Source: Burkholderiales bacterium UBA954
GTDB lineage: Bacteria; Pseudomonadota; Gammaproteobacteria; Burkholderiales; Burkholderiaceae_A
NCBI GenBank assembly: GCA_002293155.1
Contig: DBCQ01000007.1
Location: 13,601 to 31,580 of the forward strand
Length of the DNA: 17,980 nucleotides
Reading direction: 5' to 3'
A program made the position numbers and the translations under genes. How positions within the stretch are numbered: position 1 is the stretch's first letter; every line of letters starts with the position of its first letter. Positions 8,747 to 16,946 of this stretch are shown here, piece by piece. The notes beneath the pieces are model-generated. The model was not told the DNA's origin and did not search any database. It worked only from the letters and a program-made list of their open reading frames with translations.

Positions 8747-9814
8747 ATGCAGGAGTTGATCGTGGGGTTCAATTCCGTTGGTAGTGCCTGGTTTGGCGAT
8801 GCCTGGCCCGTTGCGTGGATCTTGATCAAGATCGTTGCGATCGTACTGCCGGTGTTGGCGTGCGTTGCCTATCTCACGCTCTGGGAGCGTAAGTTGATCG
8901 GCTGGATGCATATTCGGCTAGGCCCTAACCGCGTTGGGCCATTTGGTCTGCTTCAGCCGATTGCGGATGCGTTAAAGCTGATGACCAAAGAAATCATCAT
9001 GCCCTCTCAGGCCAGCAAAGGCCTCTACATTCTCGGCCCCATTATGACGATCATGCCTGCCATGGCGGCATGGGCGGTGATTCCCTTTGGCCCTGATGTG
9101 GTCTTGGCCAATATCAATGCAGGGCTCTTGCTCTTACTGGCCATTACATCGCTAGAGGTTTATGGCGTCATTCTTGCAGGGTGGGCCTCAAATTCGAAGT
9201 ATGCGTTTCTCGCGGCGATGCGCGCGTCGGCGCAGATGGTCTCCTATGAACTCGCTATTGGGTTTGCCTTAGTTTCGGTCTTGATGGTCTCGGGTAGTCT
9301 GAACCTCACCGCGATTGTCGTCGGTCAACAGACGGGCCTATTCGCAGATCACTGGGGATTAAATTTCTTGTCTTGGAATTGGCTGCCGTTGTTACCGGTG
9401 TTTGTTGTCTATTTTATTTCTAGCGTGGCGGAGACAAATCGACACCCCTTTGATGTTGTCGAGGGTGAATCCGAGATTGTTGCGGGCCATATGGTGGAGT
9501 ACTCGGGTATGGCGTTTGCGGTCTTCTTCTTGGCCGAGTATGCCAACATGATTCTCCTGTCTGTACTTGGGGCAATCATGTTTCTAGGGGGTTGGGATGC
9601 GCCCGTTGCCTTTCTTGATTTTATCCCGGGGTGGATCTGGTTAGGCCTGAAGGCGTTTGTCTTGGTGAGCATGTTTATCTGGATGCGCGCCTCCTTCCCC
9701 CGGTATCGCTACGACCAGATCATGCGTCTCGGTTGGAAGATATTCATTCCGGTCACCCTGGTCTGGCTGGTGTTAATTGGGCTTTGGATGCAGACACCCT
9801 GGACGCGTTGGTGA
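8747..9814 (+). CDS. nuoH: NADH-quinone oxidoreductase subunit H
   Basis: A 355-residue membrane subunit (ND1 family) that joins the two arms and lines the quinone tunnel. About eight membrane helices are expected and visible as long hydrophobic blocks. The conserved polar motifs are [21 protein letters not shown] with [15 protein letters not shown] in the first loops, and [20 protein letters not shown] with HMVEYSGM in the long acidic loop facing NuoB/D. A frame extending upstream to TTG 8717 exists, but ATG 8747 has the GGAGG site and the expected N-terminus. One base separates it from nuoG, so translation is probably coupled. Its TGA stop is overlapped by GTGA that opens a 6-codon frame to nuoI. 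Confidence 0.97.
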   Translation: MQELIVGFNSVGSAWFGDAWPVAWILIKIVAIVLPVLACVAYLTLWERKLIGWMHIRLGPNRVGPFGLLQPIADALKLMTKEIIMPSQASKGLYILGPIMTIMPAMAAWAVIPFGPDVVLANINAGLLLLLAITSLEVYGVILAGWASNSKYAFLAAMRASAQMVSYELAIGFALVSVLMVSGSLNLTAIVVGQQTGLFADHWGLNFLSWNWLPLLPVFVVYFISSVAETNRHPFDVVEGESEIVAGHMVEYSGMAFAVFFLAEYANMILLSVLGAIMFLGGWDAPVAFLDFIPGWIWLGLKAFVLVSMFIWMRASFPRYRYDQIMRLGWKIFIPVTLVWLVLIGLWMQTPWTRW

Positions 9815-9831
9815 ACAGAGAGACTCAATGA
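9811..9831 (+). other. Bridging mini-ORF nuoH/nuoI (6 codons)
   Basis: GTG overlapping the nuoH stop (GTGA) opens six codons (GTG AAC AGA GAG ACT CAA). The frame ends with the TGA that overlaps the nuoI ATG (ATGA), joining the two genes stop-to-start. It is very short with a GTG start, so it may be chance. Confidence 0.18.
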
Positions 9832-10313
9832 ACCTAATTAATTTCTTTCGATCCTTCCTCTTGCTGGAACTCTTAAGGGGCATGGCCCTGACGGGAAAGT
9901 ATCTCTTTGCTCGAAAGATTACCGTTCAGTATCCAGAGGAGAAGACACCCATGTCGCCTCGGTTCCGCGGTTTACACGCCCTGCGCCGTTATCCAAACGG
10001 GGAAGAGCGTTGTATCGCCTGCAAACTCTGTGAAGCGGTTTGTCCCGCACAGGCCATCACGATCGAGTCGGATGTCCGGGCCGACGGAACCCGCCGTACC
10101 ACCCGATACGACATTGATCTAACGAAGTGTATTTTCTGTGGATTCTGCGAAGAGAGCTGTCCGGTTGATTCAATCGTTGAAACCCACATCCACGAATATC
10201 ACGGTGAAAAGCGTGGCGACCTGTACTTTACAAAGGAGATGTTGCTTGCGGTTGGTGATCGCTACGAAAACGAGATCGCTCAGGCGCGAGCAGTCGACGC
10301 GAAGTACCGTTAA
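9828..10313 (+). CDS. nuoI: NADH-quinone oxidoreductase subunit I
   Basis: A 161-residue peripheral-arm subunit (TYKY family) with two ferredoxin-type [4Fe-4S] clusters, N6a and N6b, linking NuoG to NuoB. The ligand sets are C62, C65, C68 with C111, and C101, C104, C107 with C72, in [14 protein letters not shown] and [12 protein letters not shown]. The N-terminal amphipathic helix ([17 protein letters not shown]) packs on the membrane arm. A frame running further upstream (from a TTG at 9777) would overlap nuoH heavily; MNLINFF from ATG 9828 is the usual start, with a weak AGAGAG RBS. It lies 13 bases after nuoH and 35 before nuoJ. Confidence 0.97.
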   Translation: MNLINFFRSFLLLELLRGMALTGKYLFARKITVQYPEEKTPMSPRFRGLHALRRYPNGEERCIACKLCEAVCPAQAITIESDVRADGTRRTTRYDIDLTKCIFCGFCEESCPVDSIVETHIHEYHGEKRGDLYFTKEMLLAVGDRYENEIAQARAVDAKYR

Positions 10314-10320
10314 GCCAGCG

Positions 10321-10356
10321 ATGCCAATACTCCGAACGATAAGCCACCATGTTTGA
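10321..10356 (+). other. Bridging mini-ORF nuoI/nuoJ (11 codons)
   Basis: ATG seven bases after the nuoI stop opens 11 codons ([11 protein letters not shown]) and ends TGA at 10354-10356, just past the nuoJ ATG (10349-10351). nuoJ has almost no Shine-Dalgarno match (GATAAG). The mini-ORF has no clear RBS of its own. Confidence 0.22.
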
Positions 10357-10987
10357 GCTCAACCTCACCCTTTTCTATGCGTTTGCAGCGATCTTGGTCT
10401 TTGCAGCAATCCGTGTCATCACGGCGAAAAATCCAGTGCATGCCGTCTTATATCTCGTGCTCAGTTTCTTTAGCGCCGCATCGATCTGGATTCTGTTGCA
10501 GGCGGAGTTTCTAGCCATCACTCTGGTATTGGTGTATGTCGGCGCGGTGATGGTTCTCTTTCTGTTTGTAGTCATGATGATTGATTTTGATCTCGAGAAG
10601 ATTCGCCAGGGTTTCTGGGCCAATCTCAGGGTTGCCGCGCCCGTGGGGGGGCTGATTATTTTTGAAATGGCTGCGGTCTTAATTAGAAGCTTTAACGTGC
10701 CGCAGTCAGCGGTAGCGCCATTGCCCGCAGGCTATGACAACACTCGGGCTCTGGGGCGACTCATCTACACCGAGTACGTCTATGCCTTTCAGATTGCCGC
10801 CGTTATTTTATTGGTCGCAATCGTTGCCGCGATTTCGCTAACGTTAAGAAGACGGAAGGATTCAAAACATCAGAACCCGTCCGATCAGGTCCGGGTCAGT
10901 GCAAAGGATCGGGTACGACTGGTATCGATGCCCTCGGTGAGTCGGGCAAAGCCTGCAGATGACGCCAGTCCGAAAGAGGGGGGGTAG
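10349..10987 (+). CDS. nuoJ: NADH-quinone oxidoreductase subunit J
   Basis: A 212-residue membrane subunit (ND6 family) with five predicted helices (about 6-24, 30-50, 54-77, 95-113 and 143-166). The conserved third helix, [19 protein letters not shown], is where the family shows a pi-bulge implicated in coupling quinone reduction to proton movement. Residues ~168-212 are a charged cytoplasmic tail, weakly conserved in this family. The last codons GAG GGG GGG TAG contain a seven-G run immediately before the stop. nuoK starts 2 bases later. The RBS is weak. Identification rests on the helix-3 motif, position and length. Confidence 0.96.
   Translation: MFELNLTLFYAFAAILVFAAIRVITAKNPVHAVLYLVLSFFSAASIWILLQAEFLAITLVLVYVGAVMVLFLFVVMMIDFDLEKIRQGFWANLRVAAPVGGLIIFEMAAVLIRSFNVPQSAVAPLPAGYDNTRALGRLIYTEYVYAFQIAAVILLVAIVAAISLTLRRRKDSKHQNPSDQVRVSAKDRVRLVSMPSVSRAKPADDASPKEGG
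10978..10984 (+). other. G7 heptamer in slippery phase before the nuoJ stop
   Basis: Seven G residues are phased G GGG GGG in the nuoJ frame, directly followed by TAG. A one-base backward slip gives GTA GGG ATG and continues in frame into nuoK, giving a NuoJ-V-G-NuoK fusion. The run also serves as part of the purine-rich RBS area for nuoK, which may be its only role. Confidence 0.3.
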
Positions 10988-10989
10988 GG

Positions 10990-11295
10990 ATGTTGACGCT
11001 GGCCCACTTTCTAACCCTAGGCGCAATTCTTTTTGCGCTTAGCGTGATTGGGATTTTTATGAACCGTAAGAACCTGATTGTGCTCTTGATGGCAATCGAA
11101 TTGATGTTGCTTGCGGTGAATATGAATTTCATCGCGTTTTCCCATTATCTCGGTGATGCTGCCGGACAGATCTTTGTCTTCTTTATCCTAACGGTGGCGG
11201 CGGCGGAATCTGCAATCGGTCTTGCAATTCTGGTGGTGTTGTTTAGGAACTTAAATACCGTAGAGGTCGAGGAACTCGATGAACTTAAAGGCTGA
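10990..11295 (+). CDS. nuoK: NADH-quinone oxidoreductase subunit K
   Basis: A 101-residue membrane subunit (ND4L family) of three helices, related to MrpC of Na+/H+ antiporters, contributing to the proton path between NuoH and NuoN. Both conserved buried glutamates are present: E37 in [13 protein letters not shown] and E73 in [11 protein letters not shown]. The conserved [11 protein letters not shown] loop lies between helices 1 and 2. The start at ATG 10990 lies 2 bases after the nuoJ TAG and is preceded by AGAGGG and a G-run, a strong purine-rich site. Length is as expected. Confidence 0.97.
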   Translation: MLTLAHFLTLGAILFALSVIGIFMNRKNLIVLLMAIELMLLAVNMNFIAFSHYLGDAAGQIFVFFILTVAAAESAIGLAILVVLFRNLNTVEVEELDELKG

Positions 11296-11306
11296 CCGAT
11301 ATCCCA

Positions 11307-11321
11307 ATGCGGGGCTTCTGA
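11307..11321 (+). other. Mini-ORF in the nuoK/nuoL gap (4 codons)
   Basis: ATG CGG GGC TTC TGA ends one base before the nuoL ATG at 11323. It does not touch the nuoK stop, and its GGGG overlaps the likely nuoL RBS. This is the weakest member of the mini-ORF set. Confidence 0.12.
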
Positions 11322-11322
11322 G

Positions 11323-13338
11323 ATGACGCTTCTCTATCTACTAGTGCCGATTGCGCCATTGCTAGGGGCTATTGTTGCTGGCTTTTTTGGCAGCGCGATT
11401 GGCCGGGTGAACGCCCACCGTGTTGCAATTACTGGGGTAACCGTTGCGCTACTGGCCTCACTGGTAATCCTTGCGGATGTGTTGTCGGGCAATACATTTA
11501 ATGGCGCGCTCTATACCTGGGCGACGATTGGCACTATGCGGCTTGAGGTTGGCTTTCTGATCGATACGCTCTCGGCAACGATGATGGTGGTCGTGACATC
11601 GGTCTCTCTGGCGGTGCACATCTATACGATTGGGTATATGCACGACGACCCGGGCTATCAGCGCTTCTTTAGCTATATCTCGCTATTTACATTCTCAATG
11701 CTCATGCTAATCATGAGCAATAATTTTCTACAGCTATTTTTCGGCTGGGAAGCAGTTGGCCTGGTCTCCTATCTGCTCATTGGATTTTGGTACACACGGC
11801 CTACGGCAATCCACGCCAACCTGAAGGCCTTCCTTGTTAATCGGGTGGGCGATTTTGGTTTTATCCTCGGTATCGGCCTGGTGCTGGCTTACGCCGGAAC
11901 TCTGGACTACGCCCAGGTCTTTACGCGGGCTCCTGATTTGGCGGCTAAATCGATTAGCCTGATTCCGGGCCTTGAGTGGCCCCTGCTGGCGGTTGCATGT
12001 ATCTGTCTATTTATTGGCGCGATGGGTAAATCCGCGCAATTTCCGTTGCATGTCTGGCTGCCAGACTCGATGGAAGGCCCGACGCCGATCTCGGCCTTGA
12101 TTCACGCGGCAACGATGGTCACTGCAGGTATTTTTATGGTGGCCCGAATGTCACCATTATTCGAGTTAAGCGACATTGCGCTCACCTTTGTCTTGATTAT
12201 CGGCGCAATCACGGCCTTATTCATGGGCTTTTTGGGAATTATCCAGAATGACATTAAGCGGGTCGTGGCGTACTCCACTCTCTCTCAACTCGGCTACATG
12301 ACGGTTGCGCTTGGGGTATCGGCCTATTCGGTCGCTTTCTTTCATCTAATGACGCACGCGTTTTTTAAGGCCCTATTATTCCTTGCGGCGGGGTCTGTAA
12401 TTATTGGAATGCACCACCAGCAGGATATTCGCTATATGGGTGGACTGTGGCGCAGAATGCCGATCACCTGGGCAGTATCCTTACTGGGCTCTCTGGCGTT
12501 AATTGGCGCACCATTTTTTTCAGGTTTTTACTCGAAAGACATGATCATTGAGGCGGTTCGAGCCTCCAACCTGTCGGCCGCGCCATTGGTGTATCTCATG
12601 CTATTGCTTGGCGTCTTCGTGACGGCCTTTTATTCCTTCCGGATGTTCTTCCTTGTCTTTCACGGCAGGCCCCGCTGGGATCAGGCACCTGTCGCGCACA
12701 CCCATGCCAGTCATGGAGAGACCCACAGGGATCACCATGAGCCTCACGAGTCGCCCTGGGTCGTGACGGGCCCCTTGATTGCGCTAGCGATCCCCTCGGT
12801 TGTTCTCGGGGCTATCGCGATCGGCCCAATGCTATTTGGTGATTATTTCAAAGGAGTCATTACCGTTGACCCGGCGCATCCTGCAATGGCTGAGATTGCC
12901 CGGCATTTCACGGGATGGTTTGGGCTGGCATTACATGCGGTACAGACCTGGCCATTCTGGCTGGCGCTCGCAGGCGTGGTCACTGCCTATATTTTCTATA
13001 TTGTTGCGCCCTCCATTCCGGCGCAGATTCTCGCGCGCTTGCCATTGATGCATCATGTGTTGGAGCAGAAATACTTCATGGACCGAATCAATGAGTTTGT
13101 TTTCGCTCGTGGGGCTCGTTTGTTAGGCGGTCAGTTGTGGAAGCGGGCCGATCAGAGTCTTATCGATGGCTTTTTTGTCAATGGCAGCGCCCGAGTCGTG
13201 GGAGCGATCGCCTCGATTATGCGGATTGGGCAGACTGGATATCTCTATCACTATGCGATTGCGATGATTCTAGGAGTCGCTTTGATGCTGTGGTGGTTTG
13301 CTCCGGTCATGAACTCTGCGCCGATGGTGAGATCATGA
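11323..13338 (+). CDS. nuoL: NADH-quinone oxidoreductase subunit L
   Basis: A 671-residue membrane subunit (ND5 family, Mrp antiporter-like) at the far end of the membrane arm, one of the three proton-pumping modules. About 16 helices are expected, including the long lateral helix near the C-terminus. Key residues are E143 in FFGWEAVGLVSYLLIGFW and K236 in GAMGKSAQFPLHVWLPDSM, followed by EGPTPISALIHAATMVTAG. Residues 447-479 form a loop with seven histidines within 17 residues (459-475), probably a non-conserved cytoplasm- or periplasm-facing linker. The start ATG 11323 has GGGG at 11311-11314. The stop overlaps nuoM (ATGA). Confidence 0.98.
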   Translation: MTLLYLLVPIAPLLGAIVAGFFGSAIGRVNAHRVAITGVTVALLASLVILADVLSGNTFNGALYTWATIGTMRLEVGFLIDTLSATMMVVVTSVSLAVHIYTIGYMHDDPGYQRFFSYISLFTFSMLMLIMSNNFLQLFFGWEAVGLVSYLLIGFWYTRPTAIHANLKAFLVNRVGDFGFILGIGLVLAYAGTLDYAQVFTRAPDLAAKSISLIPGLEWPLLAVACICLFIGAMGKSAQFPLHVWLPDSMEGPTPISALIHAATMVTAGIFMVARMSPLFELSDIALTFVLIIGAITALFMGFLGIIQNDIKRVVAYSTLSQLGYMTVALGVSAYSVAFFHLMTHAFFKALLFLAAGSVIIGMHHQQDIRYMGGLWRRMPITWAVSLLGSLALIGAPFFSGFYSKDMIIEAVRASNLSAAPLVYLMLLLGVFVTAFYSFRMFFLVFHGRPRWDQAPVAHTHASHGETHRDHHEPHESPWVVTGPLIALAIPSVVLGAIAIGPMLFGDYFKGVITVDPAHPAMAEIARHFTGWFGLALHAVQTWPFWLALAGVVTAYIFYIVAPSIPAQILARLPLMHHVLEQKYFMDRINEFVFARGARLLGGQLWKRADQSLIDGFFVNGSARVVGAIASIMRIGQTGYLYHYAIAMILGVALMLWWFAPVMNSAPMVRS

Positions 13339-14825
13339 CAAGTGCCTTCCCAATCCTCTCCGTTGCGATCTGGCTGCCGATCTTGATCGGATTGTCGCTG
13401 GTGCTCGCCGGACGGCGCCTGTCTGATTTAAGTATTCGACAGCTAGCAATTGCCGGGGCAGTTGTCTGCTTTCTCGCGACACTCCCGATTGTGAGCGGCT
13501 TTGATAATGCCAAGAGCGGGATGCAATTTACAGAAAAAGCCGTCTGGATCGAGGGCTTTCAGATTCATTACGCATTGGGGATAGACGGGCTCTCGATGTG
13601 GTTTATTCCCTTGACTGCGCTGATTACCGTCTTTGTCGTGGTTGCGGGTTGGGAGGTGATTCAGGATCGTGTGGCCCAGTACATGGGATCTTTCTTGATT
13701 TTAAGTGGGCTCATGATTGGCGTATTCTGCGCCCTTGATGGAATCCTGTTCTACGTGTTCTTTGAGGCAACGCTGATCCCGATGTACCTGATTATCGGCA
13801 TGTGGGGCGGCAACAATCGGGTCTATGCAGCATTTAAGTTCTTTTTGTACACCCTGTTGGGGTCGCTCCTCACCTTAGTCGCGATTGTTGTGTTGTACAT
13901 GAAGTCGGGTTCTTTTGATGTCTTGGTCTGGCACAAGACGCCGTTATCCCTCGATGTCCAGATCTATATTTTCATCGCATTTCTGATGGCGTTTGCCGTG
14001 AAGGTGCCAATGTGGCCGGTGCACACCTGGCTGCCCGATGCCCACGTTGAAGCGCCTACCGGGGGCTCCGTGGTGCTTGCGGCAATTATGTTAAAGCTCG
14101 GCGCCTACGGGTTCCTAAGATTCTCGTTGCCGATTGCGCCGGACGCCTCACGAGAGCTCGATACGCTGATGATCACGCTCTCTCTTATTGCGGTGGTTTA
14201 TATAGGATTTGTTGCGCTGGTTCAGGCAGACATGAAGAAGTTGGTTGCCTATTCATCGATTGCCCACATGGGCTTCGTGACACTCGGTTTTTTCATGTTT
14301 AATGCTCTCGGCGTACAGGGTGGGATTGTTCAGATGATTTCCCACGGGTTTATCTCAGGGGCAATGTTTCTGTGCATTGGTGTGCTGTACGACCGAATGC
14401 ATTCTCGTCAGATCGCCGATTACGGCGGTGTCGTGAATCGAATGCCGAAGTTCGCAGCCTTGTTTGTATTTTTCGCGATGGCCAATAGTGGTCTACCTGC
14501 CACGAGTGGCTTCGTTGGCGAGTTTATGGTGATTCTGGGTGCGGTAGCCTACAACTTCTGGATCGGTCTTTTAGCAGCAACAACGCTGATTCTGGGCGCA
14601 GCCTATTCTCTTTGGATGGTGAAGCGAGTGATTTTTGGCGAGATCGCAAATGATCATGTCGCAGAGCTGCGAGACGTGAATAATCGCGAGTTCTGGATGC
14701 TGATCGCACTCGCATTTTTTGTACTTCTTATGGGTGTTTGGCCGGCCCCCTTTATTGACGCCATGCAGCTCTCGGTTGATGGCTTACTTCAGCATGTCGC
14801 CACCCCGAAGTTGCCAACGCCCTAA
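13335..14825 (+). CDS. nuoM: NADH-quinone oxidoreductase subunit M
   Basis: A 496-residue membrane subunit (ND4 family), the middle antiporter-like proton-pumping module. It shows the usual run of about 14 helices. E144 lies in [20 protein letters not shown] and K223 in [20 protein letters not shown], with [19 protein letters not shown] following. The open frame extends 66 codons upstream into nuoL (to 13137), but that stretch is only nuoL read out of frame. The ATG at 13335 overlaps the nuoL TGA by 4 bases and gives the expected N-terminus [15 protein letters not shown]. Twenty bases separate it from nuoN. Confidence 0.97.
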   Translation: MTSAFPILSVAIWLPILIGLSLVLAGRRLSDLSIRQLAIAGAVVCFLATLPIVSGFDNAKSGMQFTEKAVWIEGFQIHYALGIDGLSMWFIPLTALITVFVVVAGWEVIQDRVAQYMGSFLILSGLMIGVFCALDGILFYVFFEATLIPMYLIIGMWGGNNRVYAAFKFFLYTLLGSLLTLVAIVVLYMKSGSFDVLVWHKTPLSLDVQIYIFIAFLMAFAVKVPMWPVHTWLPDAHVEAPTGGSVVLAAIMLKLGAYGFLRFSLPIAPDASRELDTLMITLSLIAVVYIGFVALVQADMKKLVAYSSIAHMGFVTLGFFMFNALGVQGGIVQMISHGFISGAMFLCIGVLYDRMHSRQIADYGGVVNRMPKFAALFVFFAMANSGLPATSGFVGEFMVILGAVAYNFWIGLLAATTLILGAAYSLWMVKRVIFGEIANDHVAELRDVNNREFWMLIALAFFVLLMGVWPAPFIDAMQLSVDGLLQHVATPKLPTP

Positions 14826-14845
14826 GCCCGACCGAGATCTCGCCG

Positions 14846-16324
14846 ATGACCTTTGAATCGTTAAAAATTACAGCTGCACTCCCTGAGATTGTTTTATTTC
14901 TCTTGCTCAGTACAGCCCTGCTCATTGATCTGTTTGGCCGATCGAACCCCCAACGATGGGTCCATCTGGTCTGCGTCGGGGGCTTGCTCCTGATTGGGCT
15001 CTGGCAGCTCGGTGCGGCTGTGGACACCCAGACCATCATTGCGATGAACGGGTTGGTCGTTGCTGATTCTTTGTCGGCCTTTCTGAAAGGATCGGCATCA
15101 ATCGCTGTTGCGATCACCCTAGCTTACGCACGTCACTATATTCGGGATCGTGATATCCCTAGCGGTGAATTTCATATGCTCGCCTTGTTTGCCCTTCTGG
15201 GTCAGTTTGTGATGATCTCGGCAAATAATTTTCTTACGGTCTACCTCGGTATCGAGTTGCTGTCACTGGCGTTATACGCACTGGTTGCCCTTCGTCGTCA
15301 GCACTCCTTATCGACAGAGGCAGCGATGAAATACTTTGTTCTTGGAGCGCTTGCCTCTGGATTTCTCCTCTACGGTATGTCGATGGTCTACGGCGCAACG
15401 GGCACTCTTGATCTTCCCTTAATCGCAGACAAGCTCGTCTCGGGGCAGGCGGATCGTCTCATCATGGTATTCGGTACTGTGTTTCTGGTTGCTGGCCTTG
15501 CCTTTAAGTTGGGCGTTGTGCCGTTTCATATGTGGGTTCCCGATGTCTATCAGGGGGCCCCAACAGCCATGACCTTGCTAATTGGCGCTGCCCCTAAGTT
15601 CGCTGCGTTTGCGATTGTGATTCGGCTCTTGGTCTCAGGGCTACTCGGTGTGGCTGCGGATTGGCAGCAGATGTTAATGATTCTTGCGGTATTGTCGCTT
15701 GCGGTGGGCAACCTGATCGCGATTATGCAAACAAATGTAAAGCGGTTGTTGGCCTACTCAACGATTGCGCATATGGGGTTCATGCTGCTTGCATTTGTCT
15801 CTGGTGTGGTGGAAAACAATACTTCAGGTGCGGTGGATGCCTATGCTGCAGCACTATTTTATGTGGTGACCTATGTCATCACGACGCTTGGGTCGTTCGG
15901 GGTCTTGATGGTGGCCTCGTCGAAGGGATTCGAGTGCGAGACCCTTGACGATCTCAAGGGGTTGAGTCAGCGCCATCCTTGGCTTGCTGCGGTATTTCTA
16001 GTGCTTGTATTTTCTCTTGCAGGGATTCCGCCCACTGTGGGTTTTTACGCCAAGCTCTCGATTCTGGAATCTGTTGTCCAGGCGGGCCATATCGGGCTGG
16101 CAATCTATGCGGTCTTGGCGTCGCTGATCGGTGCCTTCTATTACCTACGCCTGATTAAGGTCATGTATTTTGATAGTGCAAAGCTAGACGCACCCCTTGA
16201 TTGCGGTATTGCTGTTCAATCATTGATCGCCGCTAACGGGGTTGCGGTGTTATTGCTTGGAATTCTACCGGGCCCCTTAATGGCGGCCTGTCTCTACACA
16301 GTCCGTATGTCGCTTGCGGCCTAG
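14846..16324 (+). CDS. nuoN: NADH-quinone oxidoreductase subunit N
   Basis: A 492-residue membrane subunit (ND2 family), the antiporter-like module next to NuoK. About 14 helices are expected. Key residues are E137 in [20 protein letters not shown] and K221 in [20 protein letters not shown], followed by [36 protein letters not shown] near the C-terminus is also typical. The start ATG 14846 follows a weak GAGAT site. This is the one gap of 10 nt or more in the operon without a bridging mini-ORF. It is the last gene of the operon. The TAG stop is 7 bases before the NUDIX gene, with no terminator between them. Confidence 0.97.
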   Translation: MTFESLKITAALPEIVLFLLLSTALLIDLFGRSNPQRWVHLVCVGGLLLIGLWQLGAAVDTQTIIAMNGLVVADSLSAFLKGSASIAVAITLAYARHYIRDRDIPSGEFHMLALFALLGQFVMISANNFLTVYLGIELLSLALYALVALRRQHSLSTEAAMKYFVLGALASGFLLYGMSMVYGATGTLDLPLIADKLVSGQADRLIMVFGTVFLVAGLAFKLGVVPFHMWVPDVYQGAPTAMTLLIGAAPKFAAFAIVIRLLVSGLLGVAADWQQMLMILAVLSLAVGNLIAIMQTNVKRLLAYSTIAHMGFMLLAFVSGVVENNTSGAVDAYAAALFYVVTYVITTLGSFGVLMVASSKGFECETLDDLKGLSQRHPWLAAVFLVLVFSLAGIPPTVGFYAKLSILESVVQAGHIGLAIYAVLASLIGAFYYLRLIKVMYFDSAKLDAPLDCGIAVQSLIAANGVAVLLLGILPGPLMAACLYTVRMSLAA

Positions 16325-16331
16325 CGGTGTC

Positions 16332-16946
16332 ATGCCGGATAGTCCAGACTTAAGACCGGATCGACTCGCCTGCGAGTCGCATGGGGTGCTCGAAGAAGTT
16401 CGGCTTCGGGGAGAGTCGCTTTATAAGGGTGTGCTGCTTGATATCCAGCGTGATTGGGTGAGGGCACCCGATGGCCATGAGCAGTCCTTTGAATACACGC
16501 TTCATCCGGGGGCGGCAGCGATCGTCCCGATGCTCGACGATGGACGCCTCGTTATGGAGCGTCAGTGGCGATATGCGATGAATCGAAGTTTTCTGGAGTT
16601 TCCGGCAGGGAAATTAAATGCCCATGAGCAACCTCTAGTCGCTGCTCAGCGTGAACTAGCTGAGGAGACGGGATATCGGGCGAGGGATTGGGCTGTACTC
16701 GGTGAGGTTCATCCGGTGATTGCCTATTCCACTGAGACGATTCATCTTTTTATGGCTAAGGGGTTAGTAGCAGGTCCATCGGCGCGAGAGCAGGGTGAGT
16801 GCATGGAACTGGTGATGATTAGTCCAGACGATTTTTTTAAAGCGATCTATCAGGGTCAGGTCACCGATAGTAAGACCTTAGCCTGTGCATTGTGGTTAGA
16901 CCGCGTCCTTAGAAACGAATGGGAAGTAAAATGGATTTCGCAATAA
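16332..16946 (+). CDS. NUDIX hydrolase, ADP-ribose pyrophosphatase type
   Basis: A 204-residue cytoplasmic hydrolase. The Nudix box GX5EX7REUXEEXGU is complete at residues 93-115 (GKLNAHE...RELAEETGY), giving the Mg2+-binding glutamates. The surrounding pattern (YTLHPGAAAIVPMLDDGRLVMERQWRY, FLEFPAGK, VHPVIAYSTETIHLFMA) matches the ADP-sugar pyrophosphatase branch (NudF/ADPRase-like), which splits ADP-ribose to AMP and ribose 5-phosphate. Substrate is inferred from family only. ATG 16332 is chosen; a TTG at 16314 extends the frame but overlaps nuoN and lacks an RBS. The gene follows nuoN by 7 bases and overlaps the next gene by 16. A NUDIX gene after nuo is common in betaproteobacteria, but the small DUF genes I recall there are missing. 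Confidence 0.9.
   Translation: MPDSPDLRPDRLACESHGVLEEVRLRGESLYKGVLLDIQRDWVRAPDGHEQSFEYTLHPGAAAIVPMLDDGRLVMERQWRYAMNRSFLEFPAGKLNAHEQPLVAAQRELAEETGYRARDWAVLGEVHPVIAYSTETIHLFMAKGLVAGPSAREQGECMELVMISPDDFFKAIYQGQVTDSKTLACALWLDRVLRNEWEVKWISQ
16921..16926 (+). promoter_or_regulatory. Ribosome binding site deciding the SDR start
   Basis: GGGAAG lies 4 bases before ATG 16931. The in-frame ATG at 16919 has no such site upstream, so the shorter start is preferred. Confidence 0.5.

Noticed and set aside
12514..12520. T7 run in nuoL as a slippage site
   Set aside because: It encodes conserved Phe residues in a membrane segment, and the frame is intact on both sides.
13137..13334. Upstream extension of the nuoM frame
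   Set aside because: The 66 extra codons are nuoL read in another frame. The ATG at 13335 gives the standard NuoM N-terminus and an ATGA overlap.
16325..16331. Terminator after the nuo operon
   Set aside because: Only seven bases separate nuoN and the NUDIX gene, and no stem with a U-run is visible around the junction.
16832..16838. T7 run in the NUDIX gene as a frameshift site
   Set aside because: A -1 slip here would hit TAA immediately, and a TTT TTT AAA codon series is an ordinary Phe-Phe-Lys. No sign of a programmed role.
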